A stretch of 64,000 nt of DNA from Candidatus Paraprochloron terpiosi LD05 (GTDB taxonomy: Bacteria > Cyanobacteriota > Cyanobacteriia > Cyanobacteriales > Prochloraceae): NCBI GenBank assembly GCA_018141785.1, contig CP073341.1, positions 620,001 through 684,000 on the forward strand. Reading direction: 5' to 3'. The notes under the pieces are model-generated. The model worked only from the letters and a program-made list of their open reading frames with translations, was not told the origin of the DNA and ran no database searches. The translations under genes and the position numbers were made by a program. This document shows, piece after piece, positions 38,762 through 48,442 of the stretch (positions are counted from its first letter, which is position 1; every line of letters begins with the position of its first letter).

Positions 38762-39375
38762 GTTTTGCTACTGATGGAATGGACGAACAAGGACAGGAAC
38801 TTGATTTTGAGCAAAAGCCTCGCTGGTATGCAGTGCAAGTAGCCTCTGGCTGCGAAAAACAGGTCAAAATAAACCTGGAACAGCGTATTCATAATCTGGA
38901 TGTAGCAGATCGCATATTGCAGGTGCAAATTCCCAAAACCTCCATCGTCAAAATCAAGAAAGATGGCTCCCGGCAACAGGTAAAAGAAAAAGTCTTCCCA
39001 GGCTACATCCTCATCGAAATGATGCTGGATGATGAAGCGTGGCAGGTGGTGAAAAGCACCCCTCACATCATTAACTTTGTCGGGGCAGAGCAAAAACCTC
39101 GCTATGGTAGGGGCAGAGGTCACGTAAAACCACTACCCCTATGTAATGCAGAAGTAGAGCGAATCTTTAAACAAGCAGAAGCTGAAGAGGTCCCAGTCCA
39201 AATCGATCAACAAGTGGGAGACAAAATTTTGGTACTATCCGGTCCCTTTAAAGATTTTGAAGGGGAAGTGGTGGAAGTGTTCCCAGAAAGGAACAAATTA
39301 AGAGCACTGCTGTCAATTTTTGGGCGAGATACTCCAGTAGAATTGGAAATCAATCAGATTGAGAAACAAAATTAA
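38758..39375 (+). CDS. nusG: Transcription antitermination protein NusG
   Basis: A 205-residue protein with the NGN domain ([40 protein letters not shown]) and KOW motif ([18 protein letters not shown]). It overlaps secE by 4 bases and rplK by one base. Confidence 0.96.
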   Translation: MSFATDGMDEQGQELDFEQKPRWYAVQVASGCEKQVKINLEQRIHNLDVADRILQVQIPKTSIVKIKKDGSRQQVKEKVFPGYILIEMMLDDEAWQVVKSTPHIINFVGAEQKPRYGRGRGHVKPLPLCNAEVERIFKQAEAEEVPVQIDQQVGDKILVLSGPFKDFEGEVVEVFPERNKLRALLSIFGRDTPVELEINQIEKQN

Positions 39376-39797
39376 TGGCCAAGAAAGTCGTAGCACTGAT
39401 AAAATTGGCGTTGCCTGCCGGAAAAGCTAATCCAGCACCCCCCGTGGGGCCAGCATTGGGTCAGCACGGCGTCAATATCATGGCGTTTTGTAAAGAATAC
39501 AACGCCAGCACTGCTAACCAAGCAGGGATGGTAATTCCAGTCGAAATTTCTGTCTATGAAGACCGGAGTTTTACCTTTGTCCTCAAAACCCCCCCAGCAT
39601 CGGTACTGATCCGCAAAGCAGCAAGGATAGAAAAAGGCGCCAGCGAACCCAACAAACAAACAGTTGGCACTATTACTAGGGCCCAATTACAGGAAATAGC
39701 CCAGACGAAAATGCCCGATCTCAACGCTAATGATATTGAGGCAGCAATGAAAATTGTGGCCGGAACCGCCCGCAATATGGGTGTAGCTATACAGTGA
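39375..39797 (+). CDS. rplK: 50S ribosomal protein L11
   Basis: A 140-residue L11: [20 protein letters not shown], the [18 protein letters not shown] segment and a C-terminal [14 protein letters not shown]. The start overlaps the nusG stop by one base (TAATG). Confidence 0.97.
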   Translation: MAKKVVALIKLALPAGKANPAPPVGPALGQHGVNIMAFCKEYNASTANQAGMVIPVEISVYEDRSFTFVLKTPPASVLIRKAARIEKGASEPNKQTVGTITRAQLQEIAQTKMPDLNANDIEAAMKIVAGTARNMGVAIQ

Positions 39798-39810
39798 CCA
39801 GTAATTAATT

Positions 39811-39852
39811 GTTTTTGCCTAACATACTAATATTATTTAGTTAGGCAAAATA
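39811..39852 (+). terminator. Hairpin between rplK and rplA
   Basis: TTTTGCCTAAC pairs with GTTAGGCAAAA across a 14-base AT loop, followed by an A-rich run. It could be a terminator or an L1 regulatory leader element. Confidence 0.6.
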
Positions 39853-39928
39853 AAAATAAGCGTAAATCGCTTTGTAAAGAAATAATGGGGAGAGGCATTA
39901 GCTTCGTTAACCACCCAAGGAGAAAAAA

Positions 39929-40642
39929 ATGGCAAAAAAATTGTCACGCCGACTGAGAGAAGCTTTAGCAAAAGTTGAACAAGATAAAGCCTACGAGCCT
40001 TTGGAGAGCCTTTCGCTGCTCAAAGAGACCGCTACAGCTAAATTTAACGAAACAGCAGAAGTTCACGTCCGTTTAGGTATCGACCCAAAATATACTGACC
40101 AGCAGTTGCGCACTACGGTAAGTTTCCCCAAAGGAACAGGTCAAACAGTAAGAGTAGCAGTAATTACCCAGGGGGAGAAAGTAACTGATGCAAATAACGC
40201 AGGAGCAGATATAGTTGGTTCCGAAGAACTGATTGAAGAAATCCAAAAAGGAAGAATGGATTTTGACCTGGTGATTGCCACCCCGGATATGATGCCCAAA
40301 GTAGCAAAATTGGGACGGTTGCTGGGTCCAAGGGGTTTAATGCCCTCTCCTAAAGGAGGCACCGTGACTAACGATCTAACAGGAGCGATCGCCGACTTTA
40401 AAGGGGGTAAACAAGAATTTCGAGCCGACAGAACCGGGATAGTTCACGTCATGTTCGGCAAAGCTTCTTTCCCAGCAGAAGACCTCCTGGTCAACTTAAA
40501 AGCCTTGCAGGAAACCATTGACCGAAATCGTCCCAGCGGTGCAAAAGGTCGCTATTGGCGCAGCGTGTATGTCTCAGCTTCCATGGGACCGTCAATCCAG
40601 GTGGATGTTAGTGCTTTGCGAGATTTGAAGTTGACTGAATAA
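39929..40642 (+). CDS. rplA: 50S ribosomal protein L1
   Basis: A 237-residue L1: [39 protein letters not shown] and the C-terminal [26 protein letters not shown] precedes the ATG. Confidence 0.97.
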   Translation: MAKKLSRRLREALAKVEQDKAYEPLESLSLLKETATAKFNETAEVHVRLGIDPKYTDQQLRTTVSFPKGTGQTVRVAVITQGEKVTDANNAGADIVGSEELIEEIQKGRMDFDLVIATPDMMPKVAKLGRLLGPRGLMPSPKGGTVTNDLTGAIADFKGGKQEFRADRTGIVHVMFGKASFPAEDLLVNLKALQETIDRNRPSGAKGRYWRSVYVSASMGPSIQVDVSALRDLKLTE

Positions 40643-40644
40643 GG

Positions 40645-40839
40645 ATAATTTTGATACAATTTGCCAACAACAATCAAAAACCAACAATCAACCCAAGACA
40701 GCAGGTGCCAAAAGCTTAATTTCCTGCCGAGGTGGATACCAATACTCCCATAGTCAACCATGGGAGGCGAGTAAAACCCCGGCGAAATGCTAGGGGTTTA
40801 ATTTTGTCTGCGCTCCCCCAAAAGGAGGTGAGAAGAGAA
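40645..40839 (+). promoter_or_regulatory. Ribosomal L10 leader
   Basis: The 195-base leader has pairing segments (CCATGGGAGGCGAG, AAACCCCGGCGAAATG, CTAGGGGTTTAA) as in the L10 leaders that precede rplJ-rplL and bind L10(L12)4. Identified from position and the stem-forming segments, without a covariance search. Confidence 0.7.
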
Positions 40840-41400
40840 ATGGGAAAAAGTCGGAAAGAGAAACAAGCCTTGGTGGCGGATATCAAAGAAACGTTGAGTA
40901 ATTCTCAACTAGCCGTGGTTATTGACTACAAAGGGCTATCGGTGGCAGAAATCACCGATTTGCGCGATCGCCTGCGCCCCACAGGTGCCATTTGTCAGGT
41001 GACCAAAAACACCTTCATGCGCAAGGCGTGTGAAGAGGATGAAAACTGGCAGCCAATGACCCAATTTCTGGCAGGTTCATCAGCCTTTCTGCTGGTCAAA
41101 GACGATATTGGCGGTGCAGTTAGGGCTTATCAAGCATTCCAAAAAGACACCAAGAAAACAGAATTTCGCGGTGGCGTAATGCAGGGTCAAGCCTTAAACG
41201 AAGAGCAAGTAAAGGCGATCGCCGACTTGCCTTCTAAGGAAGAACTGATTGCCCAAATTGCTGGCGCCCTCAATTCTATTGGCACGAAACTGGCACGGGG
41301 TATCAACGAAGTGCCTACATCCCTGGCACGGGGTATCAACGAAGTGCCTGCATCTCTTGGTCGCGTTGTGGGAGCCATTTCCACCACTGATAAAGAGTAA
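40840..41400 (+). CDS. rplJ: 50S ribosomal protein L10
   Basis: A 186-residue L10: LVADIKETLSNSQLAVVIDY, PTGAICQVTKNTFMRKA and FRGGVMQGQALNEEQVKAIA. The C-terminus contains an exact-like tandem repeat, LARGINEVPTS and LARGINEVPAS, coded by a 33-bp DNA repeat. ATG 40840 follows AAAAGGAGG. Confidence 0.96.
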   Translation: MGKSRKEKQALVADIKETLSNSQLAVVIDYKGLSVAEITDLRDRLRPTGAICQVTKNTFMRKACEEDENWQPMTQFLAGSSAFLLVKDDIGGAVRAYQAFQKDTKKTEFRGGVMQGQALNEEQVKAIADLPSKEELIAQIAGALNSIGTKLARGINEVPTSLARGINEVPASLGRVVGAISTTDKE

Positions 41401-41434
41401 ACATTGTTTTTAATTTCAAAGGAGGAATCTATTG

Positions 41435-41833
41435 ATGTCTGCCACAACTGACGAAATCTTGGAAAAGCTCAAATCCCTAACTCTGCTAGAAGCATCAGAA
41501 TTAGTCAAGCAAATTGAAGAAGCATTTGGCGTCAGCGCTGCTGCTCCTGCTGGTGGGATGATGATGATGACACAAGGTGGTGCTGGTGGTGCTCCTGCTG
41601 AAGAAGAGAAAGAAGAGCAAACCGAATTCGACGTTATTCTCGACGAAGTTCCCAGCGACAAGAAGATTGCCATTCTCAAGGTAGTCCGGGCCATTACTGG
41701 TTTAGGTCTGAAAGAAGCCAAAGAAATGGTAGAATCAGCTCCCAAGGCAATTAAAGAAGCAATTGCTAAAGAAGAAGCCGAGGAAATCAAGAAAAAGCTC
41801 GAAGATGCTGGTGCCAAAGTCACCATGAAATAA
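41435..41833 (+). CDS. rplL: 50S ribosomal protein L7/L12
   Basis: A 132-residue L7/L12: [20 protein letters not shown] at the N-terminus, an Ala/Gly-rich hinge and the C-terminal domain with [28 protein letters not shown] is 9 bases before ATG 41435. Confidence 0.97.
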   Translation: MSATTDEILEKLKSLTLLEASELVKQIEEAFGVSAAAPAGGMMMMTQGGAGGAPAEEEKEEQTEFDVILDEVPSDKKIAILKVVRAITGLGLKEAKEMVESAPKAIKEAIAKEEAEEIKKKLEDAGAKVTMK

Positions 41834-41843
41834 ACTTACTACA

Positions 41844-41870
41844 ACTCGATCCACGATGGATCGAGTCTTT
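41844..41870 (+). terminator. Rho-independent terminator after rplL
   Basis: ACTCGATCCA pairs fully with TGGATCGAGT around CGA, followed by CTTTC. Confidence 0.85.
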
Positions 41871-41903
41871 CGAGCGGCTACTTTGCGCCTTTGCGCGAGA
41901 CAT
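41862..41903 (-). repeat. Dispersed GCGCAAAG repeat (inverted copy)
   Basis: On the minus strand it reads CTCGCGCAAAGGCGCAAAGT and AGCCGCTCGAAAGACTCG, close to the unit at 33665. Confidence 0.7.
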
Positions 41904-41913
41904 CCTCAAAGAA

Positions 41914-42215
41914 TCATTCCCTAAAGAACGTCCCATTCACTTGCAATAATCGTCCTGTCCTAGAATCTTGGAATCCGGGACTCAGGTGATATAAAGCAAA
42001 CCCCATTTCTTTGAGTTTATTTAACATCTCCTCAAAGAGCATTTGTCCCTCATAAAGAGGAACAATAGAGAGTTCTAAGTGAATTCCCTTGATTTTCGAG
42101 ATAATCTCATTTGCTCCTTTGAGAACTTGCTCCTCATAACCTTGGGTATCTATCTTGAGCAAAATTCCTGCCATACCATCCATATATTGAGCTGCTGCAT
42201 CTGAAAGCTTCATCA
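41914..42215 (-). CDS. FkbM-family methyltransferase, exon 2
   Basis: The C-terminal 100 residues of an FkbM-type SAM methyltransferase: MDGMAGILLKIDTQGYEEQV (LLKIDTQGYE is the family signature), IKGIHLELSIVPLYEGQM and ending QVNGTFFRE. Removal of intron B joins codon 151 (G from exon 1, TG from exon 2) and gives SETVKVMKLSDAAAQYMDG. The full protein is 251 residues. Read without splicing, this part has only a TTG start and lacks the SAM site. Confidence 0.88.
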
Positions 42216-44753
42216 ATTAGAGTCGAGGGAGACGTTACCGCCTCGCCCCTCTCCTACGAACTGTACATGAGACTTTCACCTCATACAGCTCAGGTGCTTC
42301 TATACCTTTACGGCGCGCTTTACGAGTCCGTCTTTAATGCGCTTGCGGTGTATCGCTTGCGCCTGGTGACATTCCCGATGGAGAGCAACTAAATTCTTAC
42401 GTTTCCAGTTGTTATGGTTGCCGTCAATGTGGTGCAACTCCACGACACCATCCATCTCCATGAACTTACGGTTGCAATGCGGACACTTACCCTTCTGTCG
42501 TTTAATGGCTTTGGCGGTTGGCCCACTATATAGATTGGAATTCCGGCCAACCCAATAGGGAATATTCCCATCGTAGGGTGAGGCATCACCTTTGACCATT
42601 ACGTGGCCATTGACTTTCCAGGGAATTGCAGGGAAAGCTTTCTTAATCTGCTCTGATGTGAGCTGGCGTTTAGCCGCTCCTAAGGGTTTACCCTTGGTAG
42701 CCAGACGTCTTGCTTTCTCTGCTTCCTTAATTGCCATCCTGCGTTTTTCTGCTCTTAGTTTGCGCCATAACCATATCCGCAGTGACCATAGGGCGTGTTT
42801 ATTCATATCGCAGCTTTTATGGTATTGCCTCCAACCTCGGACTTGTGACTCAATCCTTTTTAGGCGAGCTTCCGTGGTTGCACCATTTCTCCAAGTGGCT
42901 TTAACCTTGGCCTTTATGTCCGCATAATTCTCGGAGCTCGGTGTGGACTTAAAGACTCCACGGGAATTGACACGAAAGCGCCACCCCAGGAAATCGAATC
43001 CTTCCGTAGCTTTACTCACCTTAGTCTTGGTTTCGTTAATTCGTAGCCCTCTGGACTTTAGAAATTCGTCGATATCTTCCCGTAGCTTCTTGGTGTCGGC
43101 TCCGGGTTTACAGATAAAGACCGCATCATCTGCGTAACGTATACCCCTTATGAGAGTGCCATCTCGGCGTCTCTTTTTCCATTGGTCAGACCCTAGGTTC
43201 TCGAATCCATCTAGGGCGATATTGGCCAGTAGGGGTGAGATAACCCCGCCTTGGGGGGTACCCTTCATACTGGAGGGATATTCACCACGAACGCCTGCTT
43301 TTACAGCTCTCTTTAATCCCTTTAAGGCTTCGATTGGTAGGACTACTCCATCGAGCATGACCTGGTGGTCAATTTCGTCAAAGCACTTACTGATGTCTGT
43401 TTCCAGTATCAGCTTGTCCTTGCCGTTACACGTCTTCTTAAGTTGGTCAAAGATGAGCTTTTGTGCGTCCGCAGTACAGCGACCGGGTCGGAAGCCGTAG
43501 CTTCTTTCTCCGGCAGTTGCCTCGTAAGCTGGCTCGGCTGCTAACTTTAGTAGTGCCTGCCACGCCCTGTCAGCTATTGTTGGGATGCCTAATCCACGAG
43601 TTTTGCCGTTAGGCTTGGGGATATTTACCCTTCTCAGTTGTTGGTGTTTCCAGTGGTACCAGTGCTTATTCAGCCTTTGGCATAACACTAGACGCTCATT
43701 GGTAGAAAGCGCTGTTTTTCCATCAACTCCGGGGGACTTACGCCCTGTGTTCAGCTGTGTTACTTGTTTGACGGCCAGAGCTTGAGCTGCACGACTCTGT
43801 AATAGGAGCCGTTGTAAACGTTTGACTTTGGCTTTGTGCTTGTCCTTTTGCGCTTTGAAGATACACCGCTGTAACCGAAATACCTGACCTCGGAATCTCT
43901 TCCATGGCACGTCTTTCCAGACATCGTCAGCCCTCCGGCCAATCTTCCCCGCCAGCAGGAATGCTGCTAAGTGGAGCCTCAAGGCTTTTAGACTGCGGTA
44001 TTCGATTGAAGTCGGGTTAGTGATATTCACAATTTGACCTCGTTAGTCGCTCTGATAATTACGTTGGGTATCTTCTCTGTAGAAACCATCGGGCAGTTAC
44101 GCCCTCTCTTACCCTCGCTTTTCCGATAGGCCGTTAATCAGGCGACCCCACCACTCCTGCTCCTGCGCACACGGCAGTCAGGCATTGTTGGGTTTGGAAC
44201 CCCCTGTTTCCGTGGAAGTTGAGCGAGTTTTTACTCGTTCCGAATGAACTATTGTTACGAACCCTTGGGAACTCATCCATTGACCTATCACCAACTCAGG
44301 AATGTAAGTGCTTTGTAGTTGCCTTACGAGTTTCTTTCGGTGTTTCTTCTGTCGTAGGTAACGGTCTTCCGACAGTGTCGAAACTTAGGTCTTTTCTCAG
44401 ATGATTCACGTTAAGTTATCCCGGTGTTCTCCCTGTTAGCGGAAGTGTCTCTGCCTAACCGTTTGGCCGCACTTTACCGCCCTGCTGCCAGCTTCAGCCT
44501 GATGATTAATCTCACTGTGGCCAGGTAAGGATTCACATGATTCCTTCATGGGAGAGGCTTGGTTGCACAATTTCTGACTGTGTCCTCACTCTCATAGTTC
44601 ATTCAGTTGTCAAGGTTCGGTAATCCTGGATAAGAATCGTTTATCCGTTTTCAGCCCCTTTCGTTGGCTTAGATTATCGGAGACGGTGTCCCGGAACCTT
44701 GCTCCTGTTTATGTTTGGCTTACGCCGCGACCTTCACAGGAAACGAGCCGCAC
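42216..44753 (-). mobile_element. Group II intron B (2538 bp) inside the FkbM gene
   Basis: Same ends as intron A: GTGCGGCTCG at 44753 and CTCTAAT at 42216. Domain V at 42258-42291 has the AGC triad and GAAA loop. Inserted in the sense orientation of the FkbM gene. Excision restores the reading frame exactly. It encodes an intact maturase. Confidence 0.95.
42300..44030 (-). CDS. Group II intron reverse transcriptase/maturase/HNH endonuclease (intron B)
   Basis: A 576-residue protein. RT motifs: RRVNIPKPNGKTRGLGIPTI, YGFRPGRCTADAQ, ILETDISKCFDEIDH, GTPQGGVISPLLANIALDGF and the YADD box (RGIRYADDAVFIC). The maturase region WRFRVNSRGVFKSTPSSENY follows. The C-terminus has a zinc HNH nuclease (CPHCNRKF, ELHHIDGNHNNW, HRECHQAQ). 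It promotes splicing and retrohoming. GTG start at 44030; unlike in C, an upstream TGA stops the extension. The frame is complete. Confidence 0.95.
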   Translation of the reverse strand: MNITNPTSIEYRSLKALRLHLAAFLLAGKIGRRADDVWKDVPWKRFRGQVFRLQRCIFKAQKDKHKAKVKRLQRLLLQSRAAQALAVKQVTQLNTGRKSPGVDGKTALSTNERLVLCQRLNKHWYHWKHQQLRRVNIPKPNGKTRGLGIPTIADRAWQALLKLAAEPAYEATAGERSYGFRPGRCTADAQKLIFDQLKKTCNGKDKLILETDISKCFDEIDHQVMLDGVVLPIEALKGLKRAVKAGVRGEYPSSMKGTPQGGVISPLLANIALDGFENLGSDQWKKRRRDGTLIRGIRYADDAVFICKPGADTKKLREDIDEFLKSRGLRINETKTKVSKATEGFDFLGWRFRVNSRGVFKSTPSSENYADIKAKVKATWRNGATTEARLKRIESQVRGWRQYHKSCDMNKHALWSLRIWLWRKLRAEKRRMAIKEAEKARRLATKGKPLGAAKRQLTSEQIKKAFPAIPWKVNGHVMVKGDASPYDGNIPYWVGRNSNLYSGPTAKAIKRQKGKCPHCNRKFMEMDGVVELHHIDGNHNNWKRKNLVALHRECHQAQAIHRKRIKDGLVKRAVKV

Positions 44754-45207
44754 CCTTAACTGTTTCTGAATCAACATAGGTTGAATTCGGTTCAGCATCT
44801 ATATGGGCCTGTAACATGGGTAAAATAGAACTACTGTGGGAATTCTTGGCTATATTAATCTGGATTTCTCCATTTTCATCCCCAAGAGCACATCTTTCAG
44901 CTATCTGCCATCTCTTATTACCTTTGCTATTTTCAATTAATTTTTCATAAGCAGAAGATAAAGGTTCAAAGGAAACGATATTACCTCCATAACCAATCTC
45001 GAATATTCGTTGAGCAAATTGTCCTGCATTAGCTCCCACATCAAGGATTAAATCGATGTTTTGGTAAGTTAGCCTTTTGAGAGCATATGCCCCTTTTTGT
45101 TTAGAGTTAATTGCCCTTGCTCGTTCCAATTCCATTGGAACGCGATAATATTTAACAATATCTAACCCTAGGGAATGAATAAATTTTTTGATTGATTTCT
45201 TCAACAT
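44754..45207 (-). CDS. FkbM-family methyltransferase, exon 1
   Basis: The N-terminal 151 residues: KKSIKKFIHSLGLDIVKYYR, then LILDVGANAGQFAQRIFEIG, the SAM-binding glycine motif, IVSFEPLSSAY and AERCALGDENGEIQINIAKN. It stops in the middle of a codon at the intron (AAG G). Without splicing the frame runs 20 bases into the intron and stops at 44734. FkbM methyltransferases methylate sugars or small molecules; the acceptor is unknown. The unit lies convergent with rplL and may be an accessory gene. Confidence 0.88.
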
Positions 45208-45328
45208 AGTTCTCTAGAATTCTTTTTAACTAATATAGCAGATTTTGGTAATAATTATCTTCCTTTGACATCTGAATCTCCAGCAGTATTGGGGGTAATG
45301 ACCAAGGGAGGCACGGTACAAAATGCTC

Positions 45329-45394
45329 TCAAGCGCCGATAATGGAAGATATAGACAAATTCTTAAAGTCCAGAGGGCTAAGGATAAATGAAGC
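45329..45394 (+). pseudogene. Inverted scrap of a group II intron RT gene
   Basis: The plus strand reads EDIDKFLKSRGLRINE, identical in pattern to the RT stretch DIDEFLKSRGLRINETKTKV, ending next to intron C. It is a remnant of another RT copy of opposite direction. The region just left of it (45220-45331) ends in KGGTVQNALKRR with a stop, part of an unrecognised C-terminus. Confidence 0.7.
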
Positions 45395-45491
45395 TTCGTA
45401 GTCTTCTATTAGAGTCGAGGGGGATGTTACCACCCCGCCCCTCTCCTACGAACTGTACGTGAGACTTTCACCTCATACAGCTCAGGTGCTT

Positions 45492-47285
45492 CTATACCTT
45501 TACGGCGCGCTTTACGAGTCCGTCTTTAATGCGCTTGCGGTGTATCGCTTGCGCCTGGTGACATTCCCGATGGAGAGCAACTAAATTCTTACGTTTCCAG
45601 TTGTTATGGTTGCCGTCAATGTGGTGCAACTCCACGGCACCATCCATCTCCATGAACGGTCGGTTGCAATGCTGACACTTACCCTTCTGTCGCTTAATGG
45701 CGTCAGCGGTTGGGCCACTGTATAATTTGGAGTTCCGACCAACCCAATAGGAAACATTCCCATCGTAGGGTGAGGCATTACCTTTGACCATTACGTGACG
45801 GTTCACTTCCCCAGAAACTGATGGGAACGCCTTATCCACCTGCATTTTCGTTAGCTGGCGTTTTGCTGCTCCCTTCTTCATCACCTTGCCTTTGATGGCT
45901 TGGCGACGAGCTTTTTCGGCTTCCTTTTTGGCCATTTTGCGTTTGTCTGCTCTTAGTTTGTGCCATAACCAATGGCTCAGTGACCATAGGGCGTGTTTCG
46001 ACATATCGCAGTGTTTATGGTAATTCCTCCAGCCTCGGACTTGTGACTCTATCCTTTTCAGGCGAGCATCCGTGGTTGTTCCGTTTTTCCAAGTGGCTTT
46101 AACCTTGGCCTTTATGTCTGCATAATTCTCCCAACTCGGTGTGGATTTGAAGACTCCACGGGAATTGACACGGAAGCGCCACCCCAGAAAGTCGAATCCA
46201 TCCGTAGCTCTACTCACCTTAGTCTTAGCTTCGTTAATTTGTAGCCCTCTGGACTTTAAGAATTCGTCGATATCTTCCCGTAGTTTCCTGGTATCGGCTC
46301 CGGGTTTACAGATAAAGACCGCGTCATCTGCGTAACGTATACCCCTTATTAACGGTCTTCGCCGTTCTCTTTTCCATTGGTCTGTCCCTAGGTTCTCGAA
46401 TCCATCTAGGGCAATATTGGCCAGTAATGGTGATATGACACCACCTTGGGGAGTACCCTTTGTACTGGAGGGGTATTCACCACGAACGCCTGCTTTTACA
46501 GCTTTCTTTAACCCTTTTAAAGCTTCGATTGGTAGGACTACTCCATCGAGCATGACCTTGTGGTCAATTTCGTCAAAGCATTTACTGATATCTGTTTCCA
46601 GAATCAGCTTGTCTTTACCATTTGCATTGCTTTTGAGATTGCTAAAGATGAGCTTTTGTGCGTCCGCAGTACAGCGACCGGGTCGGAAGCCGTAGCTTCT
46701 TTCTCCGGCAGTTGCCTCGTAGGCAGGCTCGGCTGCTAACTTGAGCAGCGCTTGCCACGCCCGGTCGGCTATTGTGGGGATGCCTAATCCACGAGTTTTG
46801 CCGTTTGGCTTCGGGATGTTTACCCTTCTCAGTTGTTGGTGTTTCCAGTGGTACCAGTGCTTGTTCAGCTTTTGGCAGAGTGTCAGACGCTCCTTGGTAG
46901 AAAGCGCGGTTTTGCCATCAACTCCGGGGGACTTACGCCCTGTGTTTAACTGTGTTACTTGTTTGACGGCCAGTGCTTGGGCTGCACGACTCCGAAGTAG
47001 GAGCCGTTGTAAACGTTTGACCTTAGCTTTTGATTGTTCTTTTTGCGCTTTGAAGATACCCCGCTGTAACCGAAATACTTGCCGCCGGAATTGCTTCCAT
47101 GGCAGGTCTTTCCAGACGTCGTCAGCCTTCCGACCTATCCTCCCCACCATTAGCAGGACTGCTAAGTGGAGTCTCAAGGCTTTCAGGCTGCGGTATTCGG
47201 TTGAAGTCTGGTTAGTGATGTTCACAGTTTTGACCTCGTCAGTCACTCTGATAGTTACATTGGGTCTCTTCTCTGTAGAAACCAT
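45492..47285 (-). CDS. Group II intron reverse transcriptase/maturase/HNH endonuclease (intron C)
   Basis: A 597-residue protein, with the same RT motifs as in B (YGFRPGRCTADAQ, ILETDISKCFDEIDH, RGIRYADDAVFIC) and an HNH C-terminus (CQHCNRPF, ELHHIDGNHNNW). The linker before the HNH has diverged (KGKVMKKGAAKRQLTKMQVD). The N-terminus is 20 residues longer because an in-frame stop present in B is absent; a GTG at 47225 corresponds to the B start. Confidence 0.95.
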   Translation of the reverse strand: MVSTEKRPNVTIRVTDEVKTVNITNQTSTEYRSLKALRLHLAVLLMVGRIGRKADDVWKDLPWKQFRRQVFRLQRGIFKAQKEQSKAKVKRLQRLLLRSRAAQALAVKQVTQLNTGRKSPGVDGKTALSTKERLTLCQKLNKHWYHWKHQQLRRVNIPKPNGKTRGLGIPTIADRAWQALLKLAAEPAYEATAGERSYGFRPGRCTADAQKLIFSNLKSNANGKDKLILETDISKCFDEIDHKVMLDGVVLPIEALKGLKKAVKAGVRGEYPSSTKGTPQGGVISPLLANIALDGFENLGTDQWKRERRRPLIRGIRYADDAVFICKPGADTRKLREDIDEFLKSRGLQINEAKTKVSRATDGFDFLGWRFRVNSRGVFKSTPSWENYADIKAKVKATWKNGTTTDARLKRIESQVRGWRNYHKHCDMSKHALWSLSHWLWHKLRADKRKMAKKEAEKARRQAIKGKVMKKGAAKRQLTKMQVDKAFPSVSGEVNRHVMVKGNASPYDGNVSYWVGRNSKLYSGPTADAIKRQKGKCQHCNRPFMEMDGAVELHHIDGNHNNWKRKNLVALHRECHQAQAIHRKRIKDGLVKRAVKV

Positions 47286-47740
47286 CGGGCAGTTACGCCC
47301 TCTCTTACCCTCACCCTTCCGATAGGCCGTTAATCAGGCGACCCCACCACTCCTGCTCCTGCGCACACGGCAGTCAGGCATTGTTGGGTTTGGAACCCCC
47401 TGTTTCCGTGGAAGTTGAGCGAGTTTTTACTCGTTGGGAACGAACTATTGTTACGAACCCTTGGGACTCATCCATTGACCTATCACCAACTCAGGAATGT
47501 AAGTGCTTGAAATTTGCCTTACGAGTTTCTTTCGGTGTTTCTTCTGTCGTAGGTAACGGTCTTCCGACAGTGTCGGATGTTAGGTCAATTCTTCAGATGA
47601 TTCACGTTAAGTTATCCCGGTGTTCTCCCTGTTAGCGGAAGTATCTCTGCCTAACCGTTTGGCCGCACTTTACCGCCCTGCTGCCAGCTTCAGCCTGATG
47701 ATTAATCTCACTGTGGCCAGATAAGGATTCACGTGATTCC

Positions 47741-47770
47741 CCTGCTCCTGCGCAGCCGCGCCTGAGCAGG
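47741..47770. repeat. Palindromic module P1 in intron C
   Basis: Identical to 18187-18216, but here it replaces the TTCA loop of a hairpin that reads GATTCCTTCACGGGAG in intron A. A different site from that in A and D. Confidence 0.9.
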
Positions 47771-47845
47771 CGGGAGAGACTTGGTTGCACGATTTCTAAC
47801 CGTGGCCTCACTCTCATAGTTCATTCAGTTGTCCAGGTTCGGTAA

Positions 47846-47870
47846 CCCCCGGCATCGCGGATGGCGAGGG
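47846..47870. repeat. Palindromic module P2 in intron C
   Basis: CCCCCGGCATCGCGGATGGC followed by GAGGG, a 25-nt stem-loop within the GGTTCGGTAA segment. Introns B and D read ATCCTGGATA there. Confidence 0.8.
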
Positions 47871-47988
47871 AACGTTTTTCCGTTTTCAGCCCCTTTCAGG
47901 ACTTATATGCTCGGAGACGCTGTCCCTAAAACCCTGCTCCTGCTTATGTTTGGCTTACGCCGCGACTTTCACAGGAAACGAGCCGCAC

Positions 47989-48392
47989 TCTTCATCATCC
48001 TCTTCTACCATCAATTGCTCTTTTTCAGTCATCTCCTCATCTGTTTCATCCTCAGATAAAGCATCCACAACAGACATAAAGCGAGCATAGAAGTTTTTTA
48101 CTTCTTCAGAAGCTTCCCCAGTGGCTTGAGCAATGAGATCGCCAAGATTCTGCCCACCAGGAAGTTTTGGACTACTAATACGAGGGTTTAAAACCAATGG
48201 CTCTGGCTCTACATTGACTTTAGCGCCTGCTGAGATGAGCAGATTGATGATTTCTGAGTTACCAATGCTGGAAGCTAAAGTCAAGGCAGTTTGCCCATTG
48301 CCATCTTTTTGATCCAGATCGATACCTGATGCTAGGAGTTGTTTAACTTGTTCAACATCAGATTTTTGAATTGCTGCAAATAGTTTTTCCAT
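47989..48392 (-). CDS. Ankyrin-repeat protein, exon 1
   Basis: The frame begins MEKLFAAIQKSDVEQVKQLL and has two ankyrin repeats (ASGIDLDQKDGNGQTALTLA, SSIGNSEIINLLISAGAKVN), then an acidic C-terminal part (DALSEDETDEEMTEKEQLMV and EEDDEE). Intron C begins after EEDDE plus two bases. If spliced, the exon 2 at 45407-45329 adds EDYEASF and an RT-antisense tail to a TGA, 160 residues in total; unspliced, it ends 11 codons into the intron. The protein is short and regulatory-looking; function unknown. Confidence 0.75.
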
Positions 48393-48442
48393 ATTCTCAA
48401 CTATAAAGATGGATACAAGCCCATTTAGCTAATTTTTGTTAA

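Larger units (their letters stand above)
45408..47988 (-). mobile_element. Group II intron C (2581 bp) at the end of the ankyrin gene
   Basis: Ends GTGCGGCTCG (47988) and CTCTAAT (45408). Domain V is at 45450-45483. Palindromes P1 (47741-47770) and P2 (47846-47870) lie in its ribozyme part. Same orientation as the ankyrin gene. The maturase is intact. Confidence 0.95.

Noticed and set aside
38500..39123. 207-aa ORF opposite secE and nusG
   Set aside because: Lies antisense to two conserved overlapping genes.
46741..47325. 194-aa plus-strand ORF in intron C
   Set aside because: Antisense of the RT gene and 5' intron RNA, present in similar shape in every intron copy because the sequences are related.
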